Below, piece by piece: positions 51,513 to 60,234 of a stretch of DNA of 64,000 nt. The notes under the pieces are model-generated. The model was not told where the DNA came from and ran no database searches. It saw only the letters and a program-made list of their open reading frames with translations. The number at the start of each line of letters is the position of its first letter. The first letter of the stretch is position 1. Origin of the DNA: IMCC26207 sp037141255 (GTDB lineage Bacteria > Actinomycetota > Acidimicrobiia > Acidimicrobiales > Microtrichaceae); contig JBAXCX010000001.1 in NCBI GenBank assembly GCA_037141255.1, forward strand, positions 15,723-79,722, in the 5' to 3' direction. A program made the translations under genes and the position numbers.

Positions 51513-53146
51513 TTCGTTTCGAACAGGTCAGCGTTACGTACCCCGAGGCACAACATCGCACTCTGAGCGATGTTGACTTGCACATTGAAGAGGGCGAACT
51601 GTGCCTTGTGGTGGGCAAAACTGGGGTTGGCAAATCCACTCTGCTCGGCGCAATCAACGGACTCGTGCCACATTTCACCGGCGGGACTCTTTCTGGTCGA
51701 GTAACGGTGAATGGCCGTGACACATCTAGTCACCCGCCGCGAGAACTCGCTGATTTGATTGGTGTGGTCGGCCAAGATCCGCTTGCCGGATTTGTAACCG
51801 ACACGGTGGAGGAAGAACTCGCTTATGCCATGGAGCAGCTAGCAATCGATCCGGCTGTGATGCGCAAGCGGGTAGAAGAAACCCTTGACCTATTGGGCAT
51901 CGCAGAGTTGCGAAACCGGCCGATCCGCAGCCTCTCTGGCGGCCAACAACAACGAGTAGCGATTGGCTCAGTGCTCACCGCACATCCCCGAGTGCTCGTG
52001 CTTGATGAGCCCACTTCGGCCCTAGATCCAACTGCAAGCGAAGAGGTACTCGCCGCCATCACCCGGCTCGTGCACGACCTTGGTGTGACCGTGGTGATTG
52101 CAGAACACCGCTTGGAACGGGTGGCGCAATACTGCGACCGGGTGATCTACCTGCATGGCGACGGCACCGTGGCATCGGGGCCACCGGCAGAGGTTTTGGC
52201 GCACAGTTCGGTAGCGCCTCCGGTAGTGCGGCTCGGACGCCTGGCAGGCTGGTCACCGCTACCGCTGTCGGTACGCGATGCGCGTCGAGAAGCCGTGGAT
52301 CTGCGAGAGGAGCTTCAACAGCTCGCGAGCCCAGCAGTACCAGCAAGCCCAGCAGCACCGTCGGCCGAACCCGAACTCTCTGGCAGTCCCGAACTCTCTG
52401 GCAGGAGAGTAACGGTTCGCTATGGAAATATCGTTGCTGTATCCAAAGCAGATATTGACCTTGCCTCGGGGCAGATCGTTGCGCTCATGGGACGTAACGG
52501 CTCAGGCAAGTCCTCGCTCCTCTGGGCGCTTCAGGGATCTGGTGCTCGTGAGAGCGGCTCGGTCAGAGTCCAGGGCCAAGACCCAAGCACCCTCAGCCCC
52601 AGTCAGGCACGAGCCTTGGTGGGGCTTGTCCCTCAGACCCCAACTGACTTGTTGTACCTAGCGACAGTGCAGGCCGAGTGCACCCAAGCCGATCAAGACT
52701 CGCAGCAACCAGCTGGTACTTGCGCTGGGCTCTTGGATCGAATCCTCTCTGGAATCGACCCGCAGGCTCACCCGCGAGATCTCTCTGAGGGACAAAAATT
52801 GGCCTTGGTGCTTGCCATTCAGCTGAGTGCTAGTCCGAGAGTTCTGCTGCTTGATGAGCCCACCAGAGGTTTGGACTACTCGGCCAAGGAACACCTGACG
52901 CAGCTACTCAAAGAACTAGCCGCCGCTGGCCACGCTATTGTGGTCTCTACCCATGACGTTGAGTTTGTCGCCTCTACAGCGGACAGGGTGCTGGTCATGG
53001 CAGAGGGTGAGATTTTGGCCGACGGGCCAACGGCCGATGTAGTCCTGGCCTCCCCCGCTTTTGCCCCACAAGTAGCCAAAATTTTACATCCCGCACCGTT
53101 CCTCACCGTAGAAGAAGTAGCTACGGCATTAGGGAGCAAGCCGTGA
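51509..53146 (+). CDS. ecfA: ECF transporter A components fused in one chain
   Basis: A 545-residue protein with two ABC nucleotide-binding domains, equivalent to EcfA1 and EcfA2. The first has Walker A GKTGVGKST (36-44), LSGGQQQR and VLVLDEPTSALD. The second has GRNGSGKSS, a variant signature LSEGQKLAL and LLLDEPTRGLD. The linker holds an 18-base duplication encoding PELSGS. The start ATG overlaps the EcfT stop as ATGA. The reading frame is open to 51326, but homology begins at MIRFEQVSVTY. Confidence 0.93.
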   Translation: MIRFEQVSVTYPEAQHRTLSDVDLHIEEGELCLVVGKTGVGKSTLLGAINGLVPHFTGGTLSGRVTVNGRDTSSHPPRELADLIGVVGQDPLAGFVTDTVEEELAYAMEQLAIDPAVMRKRVEETLDLLGIAELRNRPIRSLSGGQQQRVAIGSVLTAHPRVLVLDEPTSALDPTASEEVLAAITRLVHDLGVTVVIAEHRLERVAQYCDRVIYLHGDGTVASGPPAEVLAHSSVAPPVVRLGRLAGWSPLPLSVRDARREAVDLREELQQLASPAVPASPAAPSAEPELSGSPELSGRRVTVRYGNIVAVSKADIDLASGQIVALMGRNGSGKSSLLWALQGSGARESGSVRVQGQDPSTLSPSQARALVGLVPQTPTDLLYLATVQAECTQADQDSQQPAGTCAGLLDRILSGIDPQAHPRDLSEGQKLALVLAIQLSASPRVLLLDEPTRGLDYSAKEHLTQLLKELAAAGHAIVVSTHDVEFVASTADRVLVMAEGEILADGPTADVVLASPAFAPQVAKILHPAPFLTVEEVATALGSKP

Positions 53147-53955
53147 GACCCACTGCTCTGCGCATGAGTCCGCGCTCAGGCCTTGTACTCGCAGTTGTTT
53201 CAGTGGCAGGACTTGCGATGTTTCTCTGGCCGCTCATCCTGAGTCCCACCTCGGGCATGTCGCATAATCGCGATGCACCATTCATCTTTGCCCTGATCCT
53301 GCCGGCGCTGATCGCCGTGCTCCTGGCCGAGTTACATGGTGCCAACGGAATCGATACCAAGGCCCTAGCAATGCTCGGTGTGTTAACCGCATTCGGTGCC
53401 GTGCTTCGGCCACTCGGTGCAGGAGTCGCGGGAATAGAAACCGTGTTCTTTTTATTGATTCTGGCTGGGCGAGTCTATGGCCCGGGGTTTGGCTTTGTGC
53501 TCGGGTCGACCACCATGTTTGCTTCGGCTCTGCTCACCGGCGGAATCGGACCATGGCTGCCGTTCCAGATGTTGGCGGCAAGTTGGATCGGCCTTGGGGC
53601 AGGACTCTTGCCCAGAGCTAAAGGTCGTGCCGAGATTGCCTTGCTAGCCGCCTATGGCGTTGTCGCTGCTTACTTCTTTGGATTTTTGCTCAACATGTGG
53701 TTCTGGCCGTTTACTACGGGAACAGGAACACAGTTGTCGTTCGTGGCCGGGGCATCAGTGGCCGAAAATCTTCACAGATTTTTTGTGTACACCGTCGCAA
53801 CCTCAACCTTTGGTTGGGATACCGGACGAGCAATAACTAACGCACTAGCTATTGTTCTTCTCGGACCGACGGTGCTTTTAGTGCTGCGACGCTCAACGCG
53901 CCGAGCAGCCTTTGATGCCCCGGTTCAGTTCCACGAACTTACACATCAGCGCTGA
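53143..53955 (+). CDS. ECF transporter substrate-binding S component, predicted B12
   Basis: A 270-residue membrane protein with about six spans, of the ECF S-component type (FGAVLRPLGAGVAGIETVFF, AGRVYGPGFGFVLGSTTMFASALLTGGIGPW). It determines the vitamin that the importer carries. Cobalamin is predicted because the whole operon follows a cobalamin riboswitch and a transcobalamin-like protein. ECF importers for B12 (CbrT type) are known in other bacteria, but I cannot assign it to that family by eye. GTG start overlapping the EcfA stop as GTGA. Confidence 0.85.
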   Translation: MRPTALRMSPRSGLVLAVVSVAGLAMFLWPLILSPTSGMSHNRDAPFIFALILPALIAVLLAELHGANGIDTKALAMLGVLTAFGAVLRPLGAGVAGIETVFFLLILAGRVYGPGFGFVLGSTTMFASALLTGGIGPWLPFQMLAASWIGLGAGLLPRAKGRAEIALLAAYGVVAAYFFGFLLNMWFWPFTTGTGTQLSFVAGASVAENLHRFFVYTVATSTFGWDTGRAITNALAIVLLGPTVLLVLRRSTRRAAFDAPVQFHELTHQR

Positions 53956-53958
53956 GGG

Positions 53959-54492
53959 CTAGGGGGTGTACGCCACGAGTCCAAGGATAGATAAGCGCGG
54001 CACGTTGCCGGCGAAGTCGGGTGCCCAAGCCCACCCTTCAACGGACCCCTCAACGAGCGGACCTTCTGCAGCACCGACTGGTGAATAATCCCATACGGAG
54101 GAGCGGTCAGCGGATCGGTAGTAGCCCCAATATCCGCCGGTCTCCCAGCAAAACGGAAAGCCTTGTGCTGGTCGTGCATTGATGGTGCAGACTGCACCTG
54201 GGTAAGTCGGAACCTCTGTTTGGGAAAATCCAGCAGCAGCGAGTGCCGCTAACCCACTTGCCTGCGGGCCAGCCGCGCAAGCAACAACAATTGAGTTGTT
54301 GAGCGCCGTGTAGTCGACCACTACGGTCACGCCTGAGTTGGCCGGACAGGCTTGTCCAGTAATAGTTGGTCCCGAGGGTGGAGTTGGGGGCGGTACGCAG
54401 GCAGACGCAAGCGCAACACAACCGATCATGACAGGAAGAAGAACTCTCGTCCGGAGCTTTCTTTTTTGTAACAGCATCTTTTGAAGGAACAT
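53959..54492 (-). CDS. DUF4430 (transcobalamin-like) lipoprotein
   Basis: A 177-residue lipoprotein: basic N-terminus, hydrophobic stretch and lipobox ASAC, a short Pro-rich spacer, then one DUF4430 domain. It aligns with the domain in the 793-residue protein: SGVTVVVDY against TGITVVVDF, SGLAALAAAGF against NGFQALTAAGI, YPGAVCTI against APGFLCKI, GYWGYYRSADRSSVWDYS against AYWSYWLANRGGNWCYS, GSVEGW against GSVQGW. Cysteines are conserved. It has its own cobalamin riboswitch, and its 3' end meets the ECF operon 3 bases away. I chose the ATG at 54492, whose ribosome site lies in a hairpin. Confidence 0.87.
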   Translation of the reverse strand: MFLQKMLLQKRKLRTRVLLPVMIGCVALASACVPPPTPPSGPTITGQACPANSGVTVVVDYTALNNSIVVACAAGPQASGLAALAAAGFSQTEVPTYPGAVCTINARPAQGFPFCWETGGYWGYYRSADRSSVWDYSPVGAAEGPLVEGSVEGWAWAPDFAGNVPRLSILGLVAYTP

Positions 54493-54497
54493 TGCAT

Positions 54498-54512
54498 CGC
54501 CTTTCCTAGGCG
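54498..54512 (-). promoter_or_regulatory. Ribosome-site hairpin of riboswitch 2
   Basis: On the minus strand CGCCT-AGGAA-AGGCG forms a 5-bp stem whose loop and 3' arm hold the purine-rich Shine-Dalgarno AGGAAAGG, 5 bases before the ATG at 54492. It parallels the hairpin of riboswitch 1. Confidence 0.55.
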
Positions 54513-54599
54513 AGGATCCGACCTTCCCCCGATGACACAACCAGCAGTTTTTGCAGGACAAAAAGCCAGTTGTGATTCGAGCTCGTGTTCCGCAATCCT

Positions 54600-54742
54600 C
54601 GACGGTTGGTTCAAGCTATATAGCCCTGAATAGGCATTCCGACTTGTTGAGAATCTTCGAAAAGCTTCTCAACCCACGGTTGCGGGACAGCGCCGGATTT
54701 TGACCGGCTTCCCCCACTCAGGAACAAATCACAAGCTAGCAG
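54600..54742 (-). ncRNA. Cobalamin riboswitch 2, upstream of the DUF4430 lipoprotein
   Basis: Read on the minus strand, GGGGGAAGCCGGT (54703-54715) and CCGGCGCTGTCCCGCAACCGT (about 54677-54697) are the cobalamin-riboswitch core and share GGCGCTGTCCCGCAACCGT with riboswitch 1. It lies between meaB (ends 54748) and the lipoprotein start. The 3' boundary is approximate. Confidence 0.92.
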
Positions 54743-54747
54743 AACGG

Positions 54748-55713
54748 CTAGCCGAAGATGGAACTGAAGCCTGCTTGGGCGGCTTCGTAACCGCCGGACT
54801 GCTGAACAAATGCCGCCGAGCCACCGAGTTGGGTAGCTAAGTAACGCCCGCCCGCGCGCCCCCACTCTTGATGCACCCAACGATCAAAGAAATACGCCTC
54901 ACGGGTTTCAAGGCCACTACCGCCGGGTTGCTGAATCTGCGCGAGCATCTCTGCTTCGAGTTCGCTCAGTCCAGCCCCTGTTAAAGCACTGGTTTGAAAG
55001 ATCGGCAGGTCCTCTGACTCAAAGGGCCGTGCCAGCCACAGACTTGAGCGCAAGTGGTGATAGCTCGTCAGCGCAGTTGGCTCATCGGATTTATTTAGAA
55101 TGAATGCATGCGGTATCTCGATAATTCCTGCCTTGAGAAACTGGACCTCATCGCCGGCAAGTGGTTGCAGGACCAAGTACACCCGATCTGCAAGATGGCG
55201 AATATCTGCCTCACTTTGGCCAATACCAACCGTTTCGATCATCACACAGTCAAACAACCTCGTGAGCAGCCGACAGACTTGAAAGCTAGAAGGACCAAGT
55301 CCGCCAAGATCCGTCTGTGAAGCTTGGCTCCGAAAGAACAGTCGATTCTCGGAAGGTAAGTACCGCATCCGGGTTCGATCACCTAAGAGCGCACCCCCCG
55401 AAACCTGACTCGAGGGATCTACGGCGAGCACGGCAATCGACAGCGAGGAATGAGCAGCGAGCAGGTCAACGGTGATGCGTGATAACAACGATGACTTGCC
55501 TGATCCCGGCGTGCCAGTGAGTCCAAGAATGGTTCCGGATCTCGGCTCGGCCCTTGAATCGAGCAGGCCCAAGGCCTGCGAGCGAAGCTCAGCACTGCCC
55601 AATCGGTCATCCTCAAACAAGCTAATCAGACTGCTGACTGCCATCTTGTCTAGCTGCTGAGCCTCGTGAACGAGCCTTGGCAGGTCTTGTTCGATCGAGT
55701 CCAACGATGCCAC
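54748..55713 (-). CDS. meaB: MeaB/ArgK GTPase, B12-mutase chaperone
   Basis: A 321-residue G3E P-loop GTPase that loads and protects the B12 cofactor of acyl-CoA mutases. Walker A GTPGSGKSS is at 67-75; VDPSSQVSGGALLGDRTRM is the switch region typical of MeaB, IETVGIGQSEADI the Walker B-like motif, and NKSDE the guanine-binding motif. GTG start. It follows the mutase gene by 14 bases on the same strand, the usual mutase-meaB pairing. Confidence 0.93.
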   Translation of the reverse strand: MASLDSIEQDLPRLVHEAQQLDKMAVSSLISLFEDDRLGSAELRSQALGLLDSRAEPRSGTILGLTGTPGSGKSSLLSRITVDLLAAHSSLSIAVLAVDPSSQVSGGALLGDRTRMRYLPSENRLFFRSQASQTDLGGLGPSSFQVCRLLTRLFDCVMIETVGIGQSEADIRHLADRVYLVLQPLAGDEVQFLKAGIIEIPHAFILNKSDEPTALTSYHHLRSSLWLARPFESEDLPIFQTSALTGAGLSELEAEMLAQIQQPGGSGLETREAYFFDRWVHQEWGRAGGRYLATQLGGSAAFVQQSGGYEAAQAGFSSIFG

Positions 55714-55727
55714 AGTGCGCTGCCGTT

Positions 55728-57776
55728 CTACTCGGCGTCTTGGTTGGATTCGATCACCTCAGTGATCGATTCCATGATGTCGATGAGTTCGTAATCAGAG
55801 GGAGTAAAGACCCGCTTGACGCCCAGGCTGAACAGCAGATCAAAGTCATCTGGCGGAATGATTCCGCCGACTACCACTGAAATGCGAGTATCTGCTCCGT
55901 ACTCCGCGAGCTTGTCCATGATCTGCTGGGTGAGTTCCACATGCGAGCCGCTCAGCACCGAAACGCCAATCACGTCTGCATCCTCCTCTACTGCTGACTG
56001 CACAATCTCATCTGGGCTGAGACGAATCCCCGAATAGATCACGTCGAATCCAACGTGTCTCGCAGAGACTGCAATCACCTCGGCACCATTCGAGTGCCCG
56101 TCAAGGCCAGGTTTGCCGACAACAATGCGCGGGCGATGCCCCAGTGTCTGAGCGAGCAGGTCGATGCGGGATCGAAGAGCATCCACCCGCTCACCATCAA
56201 GAGAAAGCTTCTGCCCGTCCACGCCCGTCGCGGGACGATACTCACCAAAGACTTCACGCAGAGCCCCGGCCCATTCGCCTGTGGTGACTCGCGCAAGTGC
56301 GCACTCAATCGAGGGTTCCATCATGGATGAACCGCTTCGCGCTGCTTCTTGCAACACTGCAATTGCTGCTGCTACGCGCTCCGGATCTCGAGCAGCACGG
56401 GTTGCATTCAAACTGGCGATCGTGTCGCGAGCAGAGGATTCGTCAACCTTGAAAATTCCGCCGTCCTCACCGCCAACCAATGGGGACGGGATTCCTTCGG
56501 TCCACTTGTTCAGCCCAACAACAATCTGTTCGCCCGTGTTGATAGCGCTCATACGCTCAGACATAGACCGTACGAGAGCAGACTTCATGTAGCCAGAGTC
56601 AATAGCCGCAATGACTCCACCCATACCCAAGATCCGGTCGATCTCTTCTCGAGCTTGGGCTTTGAGATCATCCACCTTGGAACGCACCACAACTGAACCC
56701 TCAAAGATGTCCGGGTACTCAAGCAGGTCAGTCTCATAGGCCAAAATCTGCTGAAGCCGGAGCGACCATTGCTGGTCCCATGGCCGCGGTAGCGAGAGCG
56801 CCTCGTTCCAAGCGGGAAGTTGAACAGCACGCGCTCTGGCATCACGGCTCAGGGTGACTCCAAGAGTCTCGATCAGGATTCGCCATGCGTTGTTCTCGGG
56901 CTGGCTTTCGGTAAGGCCTAACGAGTTGACCTGAACTCCGTAGCGAAAGCGACGGTACTTCTCGTTTTTCACACCAAATCGGTCCTTGGTGTACTCATCC
57001 CACAACTCACCGAAGGCGCGCATCTTGCACATCTCTTCAACAAAGCGGATTCCTGCGTTGACAAAGAAACTGATTCGCCCAACGGACCGCTCAAACTGCT
57101 CATCATCGAACTGGCCACGCTCCTTAAGCAGGTCCAGCAGGCTGATGGCATTTGCTAATGCAAAGGCCAATTCCTGAGCAGGAGTAGCCGCTGCTTCTTG
57201 CAGGTGATAGGAGCAGATGTTCGAGGCGTTCCAAGAGGGAATTTCTTCTAAGCAAAACTCGTACATCTCGGCGATGAGTCTCTGGCTCTGCTCGGGAGGA
57301 AATATGTAGGTACCTCTCGCCAAATATTCCTTAATGAGATCATTCTGAGTAGTGCCATTCAGCTCGGCAATCTCTACGCCGCGCTCACGAGCAAGCCCCA
57401 CATACAAAGCAAGCAACCACATGGCAGTGCCATTGATGGTCATCGAGGTGTTCATCTGTTCGATCGGAATCTCATCAAACAAGATGTGCATATCGTCTAG
57501 GGAGTTAATGGGAACCCCGACCTTGCCGATTTCTGGGCGGGCAATCGGGTCATCTGAGTCGTAGCCGCATTGCGTTGGCAGGTCGAACGCTATCGAGAGC
57601 CCTGTCTGGCCTTTAGCTAGGTTGGACCGATACAGCTCATTCGAGGCTTTCGGGCTGGAATGTCCGGAATACGTGCGTATAATCCATGGCCGATCGCGAA
57701 CAGCATTTCCCTGCCCATCAGAAATCAGGTGTGCGTCCGTATTGCGCTGCGGCTCAGCTTGAGTCATAGGACTCAT
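55728..57776 (-). CDS. ecm: B12-dependent acyl-CoA mutase, ethylmalonyl-CoA mutase (MeaA/Ecm) type
   Basis: A 682-residue single-chain mutase with a catalytic TIM barrel and a C-terminal B12 domain holding DGHSNG (559-564; His561 is the cobalt ligand). The barrel reads RTYSGHSSPKASNELYRSNLAKGQTGLSIAFDLPTQ in two parts, then IGKVGVPINSLDDMHILFDEIP and MNTSMTINGTAMWLLALY. These segments follow ethylmalonyl-CoA mutase/MeaA rather than methylmalonyl-CoA mutase (which has GVAIDS and SVSMTMNGA there). It would act in the ethylmalonyl-CoA pathway of acetyl-CoA assimilation, or on a related branched acyl-CoA. Crotonyl-CoA carboxylase/reductase is not in the window. Subtype call by pattern only. Confidence 0.88.
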   Translation of the reverse strand: MSPMTQAEPQRNTDAHLISDGQGNAVRDRPWIIRTYSGHSSPKASNELYRSNLAKGQTGLSIAFDLPTQCGYDSDDPIARPEIGKVGVPINSLDDMHILFDEIPIEQMNTSMTINGTAMWLLALYVGLARERGVEIAELNGTTQNDLIKEYLARGTYIFPPEQSQRLIAEMYEFCLEEIPSWNASNICSYHLQEAAATPAQELAFALANAISLLDLLKERGQFDDEQFERSVGRISFFVNAGIRFVEEMCKMRAFGELWDEYTKDRFGVKNEKYRRFRYGVQVNSLGLTESQPENNAWRILIETLGVTLSRDARARAVQLPAWNEALSLPRPWDQQWSLRLQQILAYETDLLEYPDIFEGSVVVRSKVDDLKAQAREEIDRILGMGGVIAAIDSGYMKSALVRSMSERMSAINTGEQIVVGLNKWTEGIPSPLVGGEDGGIFKVDESSARDTIASLNATRAARDPERVAAAIAVLQEAARSGSSMMEPSIECALARVTTGEWAGALREVFGEYRPATGVDGQKLSLDGERVDALRSRIDLLAQTLGHRPRIVVGKPGLDGHSNGAEVIAVSARHVGFDVIYSGIRLSPDEIVQSAVEEDADVIGVSVLSGSHVELTQQIMDKLAEYGADTRISVVVGGIIPPDDFDLLFSLGVKRVFTPSDYELIDIMESITEVIESNQDAE

Positions 57777-57785
57777 CCTACGGGG

Positions 57786-60227
57786 TTAGCCGCGAACTAC
57801 GGGAACTGGACTATCGATTCGGAGGGTACCGTCGGCATGAGCCTCGACGGTGATAAATCCGTGCGGGGTTGGCACAGTAGCTCTCGCCCACTCCAAATCT
57901 CCGAGCGATGGGGCAACGCGAACCGAGGCGTAGCCAGGCTCTGCTGGGGTAATCCCAAGCACGTGCACAATCAGATCTCGGGTGGGAGTTGAGGACCATC
58001 CATGGCAACGCGTTCCGCCGACCCAGCACTCCGGCCAGGTGGTTTCGCCGGCATCAATAAAGACTTTCCAGTTCCGACAGAGCTCAGATATCAGATCAGC
58101 GCGTCCTGCCTTTGCAAGGGCATCATGGACGACATACTGATAAAAGGGCTCAGCCTCGACCATCTCGTTGAGCGCGTCCCAAGGCGGCTCTGCTGGATAT
58201 CCGTTCATGAGGAACACAAACCCCTGACCGTCGCCATCAACAGTCAGTCGGTCCATCACAAAGGAGTGCCGGATCAACTTGGATCGATCGGTTATTCCTT
58301 CCACGACGCGACCCAGACGATCTTGCGGAACCAGGCCCGCAACGATTGCTGCCGCACCAGGATGTTGGGCTGCCTCGGGCTTGGGCTCACCGTCAACAAT
58401 GTGATCGATATACACCCCTCGGCCTTTGTCCCAGAACACCTCGAATGCAGCACAGATGCCTGCATGACGACTTCTCGCCCAGGATGCATTAGCGGCATTG
58501 CCAACCCAATCACTCATCTCTGCAAACTCATCCAAGCCACGAGCCCAAATTGCATTTGTCGTTGATGAACAACCGTTCATATAGACACTCGCCCAGTCGG
58601 TGAGCGGCCACCCGGTGACATCGTGAAGCAGATCATCCTGGCCAAGAAACGACTCGAACCAGCGCAACACTCGCTCCGCAACCGGCAGATACTCCGCTAT
58701 AAGTTCGCTGTCTCCGGTGTAGCGATACAAGTTGAAGAGTGAGTGAATCCAATGCAGCGCCCAGTCAGGGATGTACATGCGATCATCAGCAGAAAAGTCA
58801 GAGGCCGCGGCCATTGCCAACATGCCATCTGGTCGAGAGTGGGTAGCAAGCTGCGGATGCCAAATTGGCATGGACCAGTCTGGATTCGACACCAGATCCA
58901 CCATCTGGTGCACCACCGAGTCTCCGGTCCACGCTCGCTGCTCGCGAGTTGGGCAATCGACATATGCGTCAAGCGCGCACAGATCTACAGTGCGCAAACC
59001 AATTTCGTGGATCTGATTGAGGAGCGGGTCTGAGCACTCGAATGAGGCACCTGCGGGACGAGGCCGATGCTGCTCTGCAATTGAAATCTCAAGGCTCAGC
59101 GCGCCGGTCGTTGCAGTGGAATCTGAAGTTGCAGAAGCAAGTGGCTGTGGTACCCGCAGGGCCACGTCAAGGAATCGCGTACCAATGATGTCCAAAGACT
59201 GAAATGACTCAGTCCCGTCTCCCCTGCAGACATAGCGCAGACCGGCATGTTGGCCAAGGGTCACGAGTTTGCCATCTTCGCTGCGATGCTCCGATGCAGC
59301 AATGTCGATTGTGGTGCCGGGTTGGGCATGCTCGACTCGCAGGGTCAGGAGCCCTGCAGCGATGTGGCCCAGATCGAACTGTCGAATCTCGATTCCCTGC
59401 AGCGAGGCTCTGGGCTCTAGCAACCGGGGAGTCTCTTGGTCTTGCAAAACTTGCTGCACTGGGTCCGCTTGCAGCGCAGCACCCTCGACCCAAACCGTGG
59501 ACTCATGACTCGCCACGTGCTTGGCGCCACCTTGGAATGCTCTGCGCACAGGCGGCCGGAGCATGCCAAAGGGGGAACTGGGTGGCGAGCTCCTTCCGTC
59601 TGCCCCGGTATGCATCGGGGTGATTTCAAAGCTCTTACTCCAAGCCGAGTCATCAAATCCCGGGCTCTCCCATCCCCACGGGTGCACCTGTGCATCAAAG
59701 GACTCAAGTGGCAGGCAGGCAACATCGCCGGGTACTGAAACTGCAGTCCAAGCATCTCCTGGGGTACATCTCCAACTACGGTCGCTCAGCACCCAGTCCT
59801 GGCCAATACGCGCTTCAAAAACCAAGGATCCAGCGCCAAGCGAATAGGTGGGCGGAACTGGAATCCACCATGAGGTGGAGTGTCCAAAGTGTCGTGCCGT
59901 AATGGCAATCACATTGGTGCCTTCTCGCAGATGCGGAGCGAGATCTACAAAATCGTAGTGTGCAGTTCTCGGCTCGGAACGAACGGGGCCGCGGGCTACC
60001 TCGGTGCCGTTGACTACCAGAACGTAGCGACCGTCAACCCAGATTCGCGCAGGCGCTGCGGCCGGCACCTGATCAAGGTGAATCTCAGAACGAAACAGCA
60101 CGACAGAGTCTTTGGGATGAGCCAACACAGGCCGAGTCGCTGTTTCCATTTCCAGAGCGGGCCTACCATGCCAGATCCACTTGGCTTTCCAAGACCCGGT
60201 GAATGGCGGAGGGTGAATTAGTCGCAT
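57786..60227 (-). CDS. GH78-type alpha-L-rhamnosidase-like protein
   Basis: An 813-residue protein with beta domains followed by an (alpha/alpha)6 catalytic barrel of glycoside hydrolase family 78. CPTREQRAWTGDS matches the DCP-RE-R-WTGD motif with the general acid region, and later IPDWALHWIHSLFNLYRYTGD and LTDWASVYMNG and TWPECWVGGTRCHGWSSTPT are barrel landmarks. No signal peptide is seen, so it is probably cytoplasmic. I chose the ATG at 60227; the open frame reaches 60314. It lies 9 bases upstream of the mutase start and is an odd carbohydrate gene among acyl-CoA genes. Confidence 0.83.
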   Translation of the reverse strand: MRLIHPPPFTGSWKAKWIWHGRPALEMETATRPVLAHPKDSVVLFRSEIHLDQVPAAAPARIWVDGRYVLVVNGTEVARGPVRSEPRTAHYDFVDLAPHLREGTNVIAITARHFGHSTSWWIPVPPTYSLGAGSLVFEARIGQDWVLSDRSWRCTPGDAWTAVSVPGDVACLPLESFDAQVHPWGWESPGFDDSAWSKSFEITPMHTGADGRSSPPSSPFGMLRPPVRRAFQGGAKHVASHESTVWVEGAALQADPVQQVLQDQETPRLLEPRASLQGIEIRQFDLGHIAAGLLTLRVEHAQPGTTIDIAASEHRSEDGKLVTLGQHAGLRYVCRGDGTESFQSLDIIGTRFLDVALRVPQPLASATSDSTATTGALSLEISIAEQHRPRPAGASFECSDPLLNQIHEIGLRTVDLCALDAYVDCPTREQRAWTGDSVVHQMVDLVSNPDWSMPIWHPQLATHSRPDGMLAMAAASDFSADDRMYIPDWALHWIHSLFNLYRYTGDSELIAEYLPVAERVLRWFESFLGQDDLLHDVTGWPLTDWASVYMNGCSSTTNAIWARGLDEFAEMSDWVGNAANASWARSRHAGICAAFEVFWDKGRGVYIDHIVDGEPKPEAAQHPGAAAIVAGLVPQDRLGRVVEGITDRSKLIRHSFVMDRLTVDGDGQGFVFLMNGYPAEPPWDALNEMVEAEPFYQYVVHDALAKAGRADLISELCRNWKVFIDAGETTWPECWVGGTRCHGWSSTPTRDLIVHVLGITPAEPGYASVRVAPSLGDLEWARATVPTPHGFITVEAHADGTLRIDSPVPVVRG

Positions 60228-60234
60228 TCGGGCT

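Noticed and set aside
55728..57776. Methylmalonyl-CoA mutase large subunit
   Set aside because: The single chain and the segments IGKVGVPINS and MNTSMTINGTA follow the ethylmalonyl-CoA mutase/MeaA group instead.
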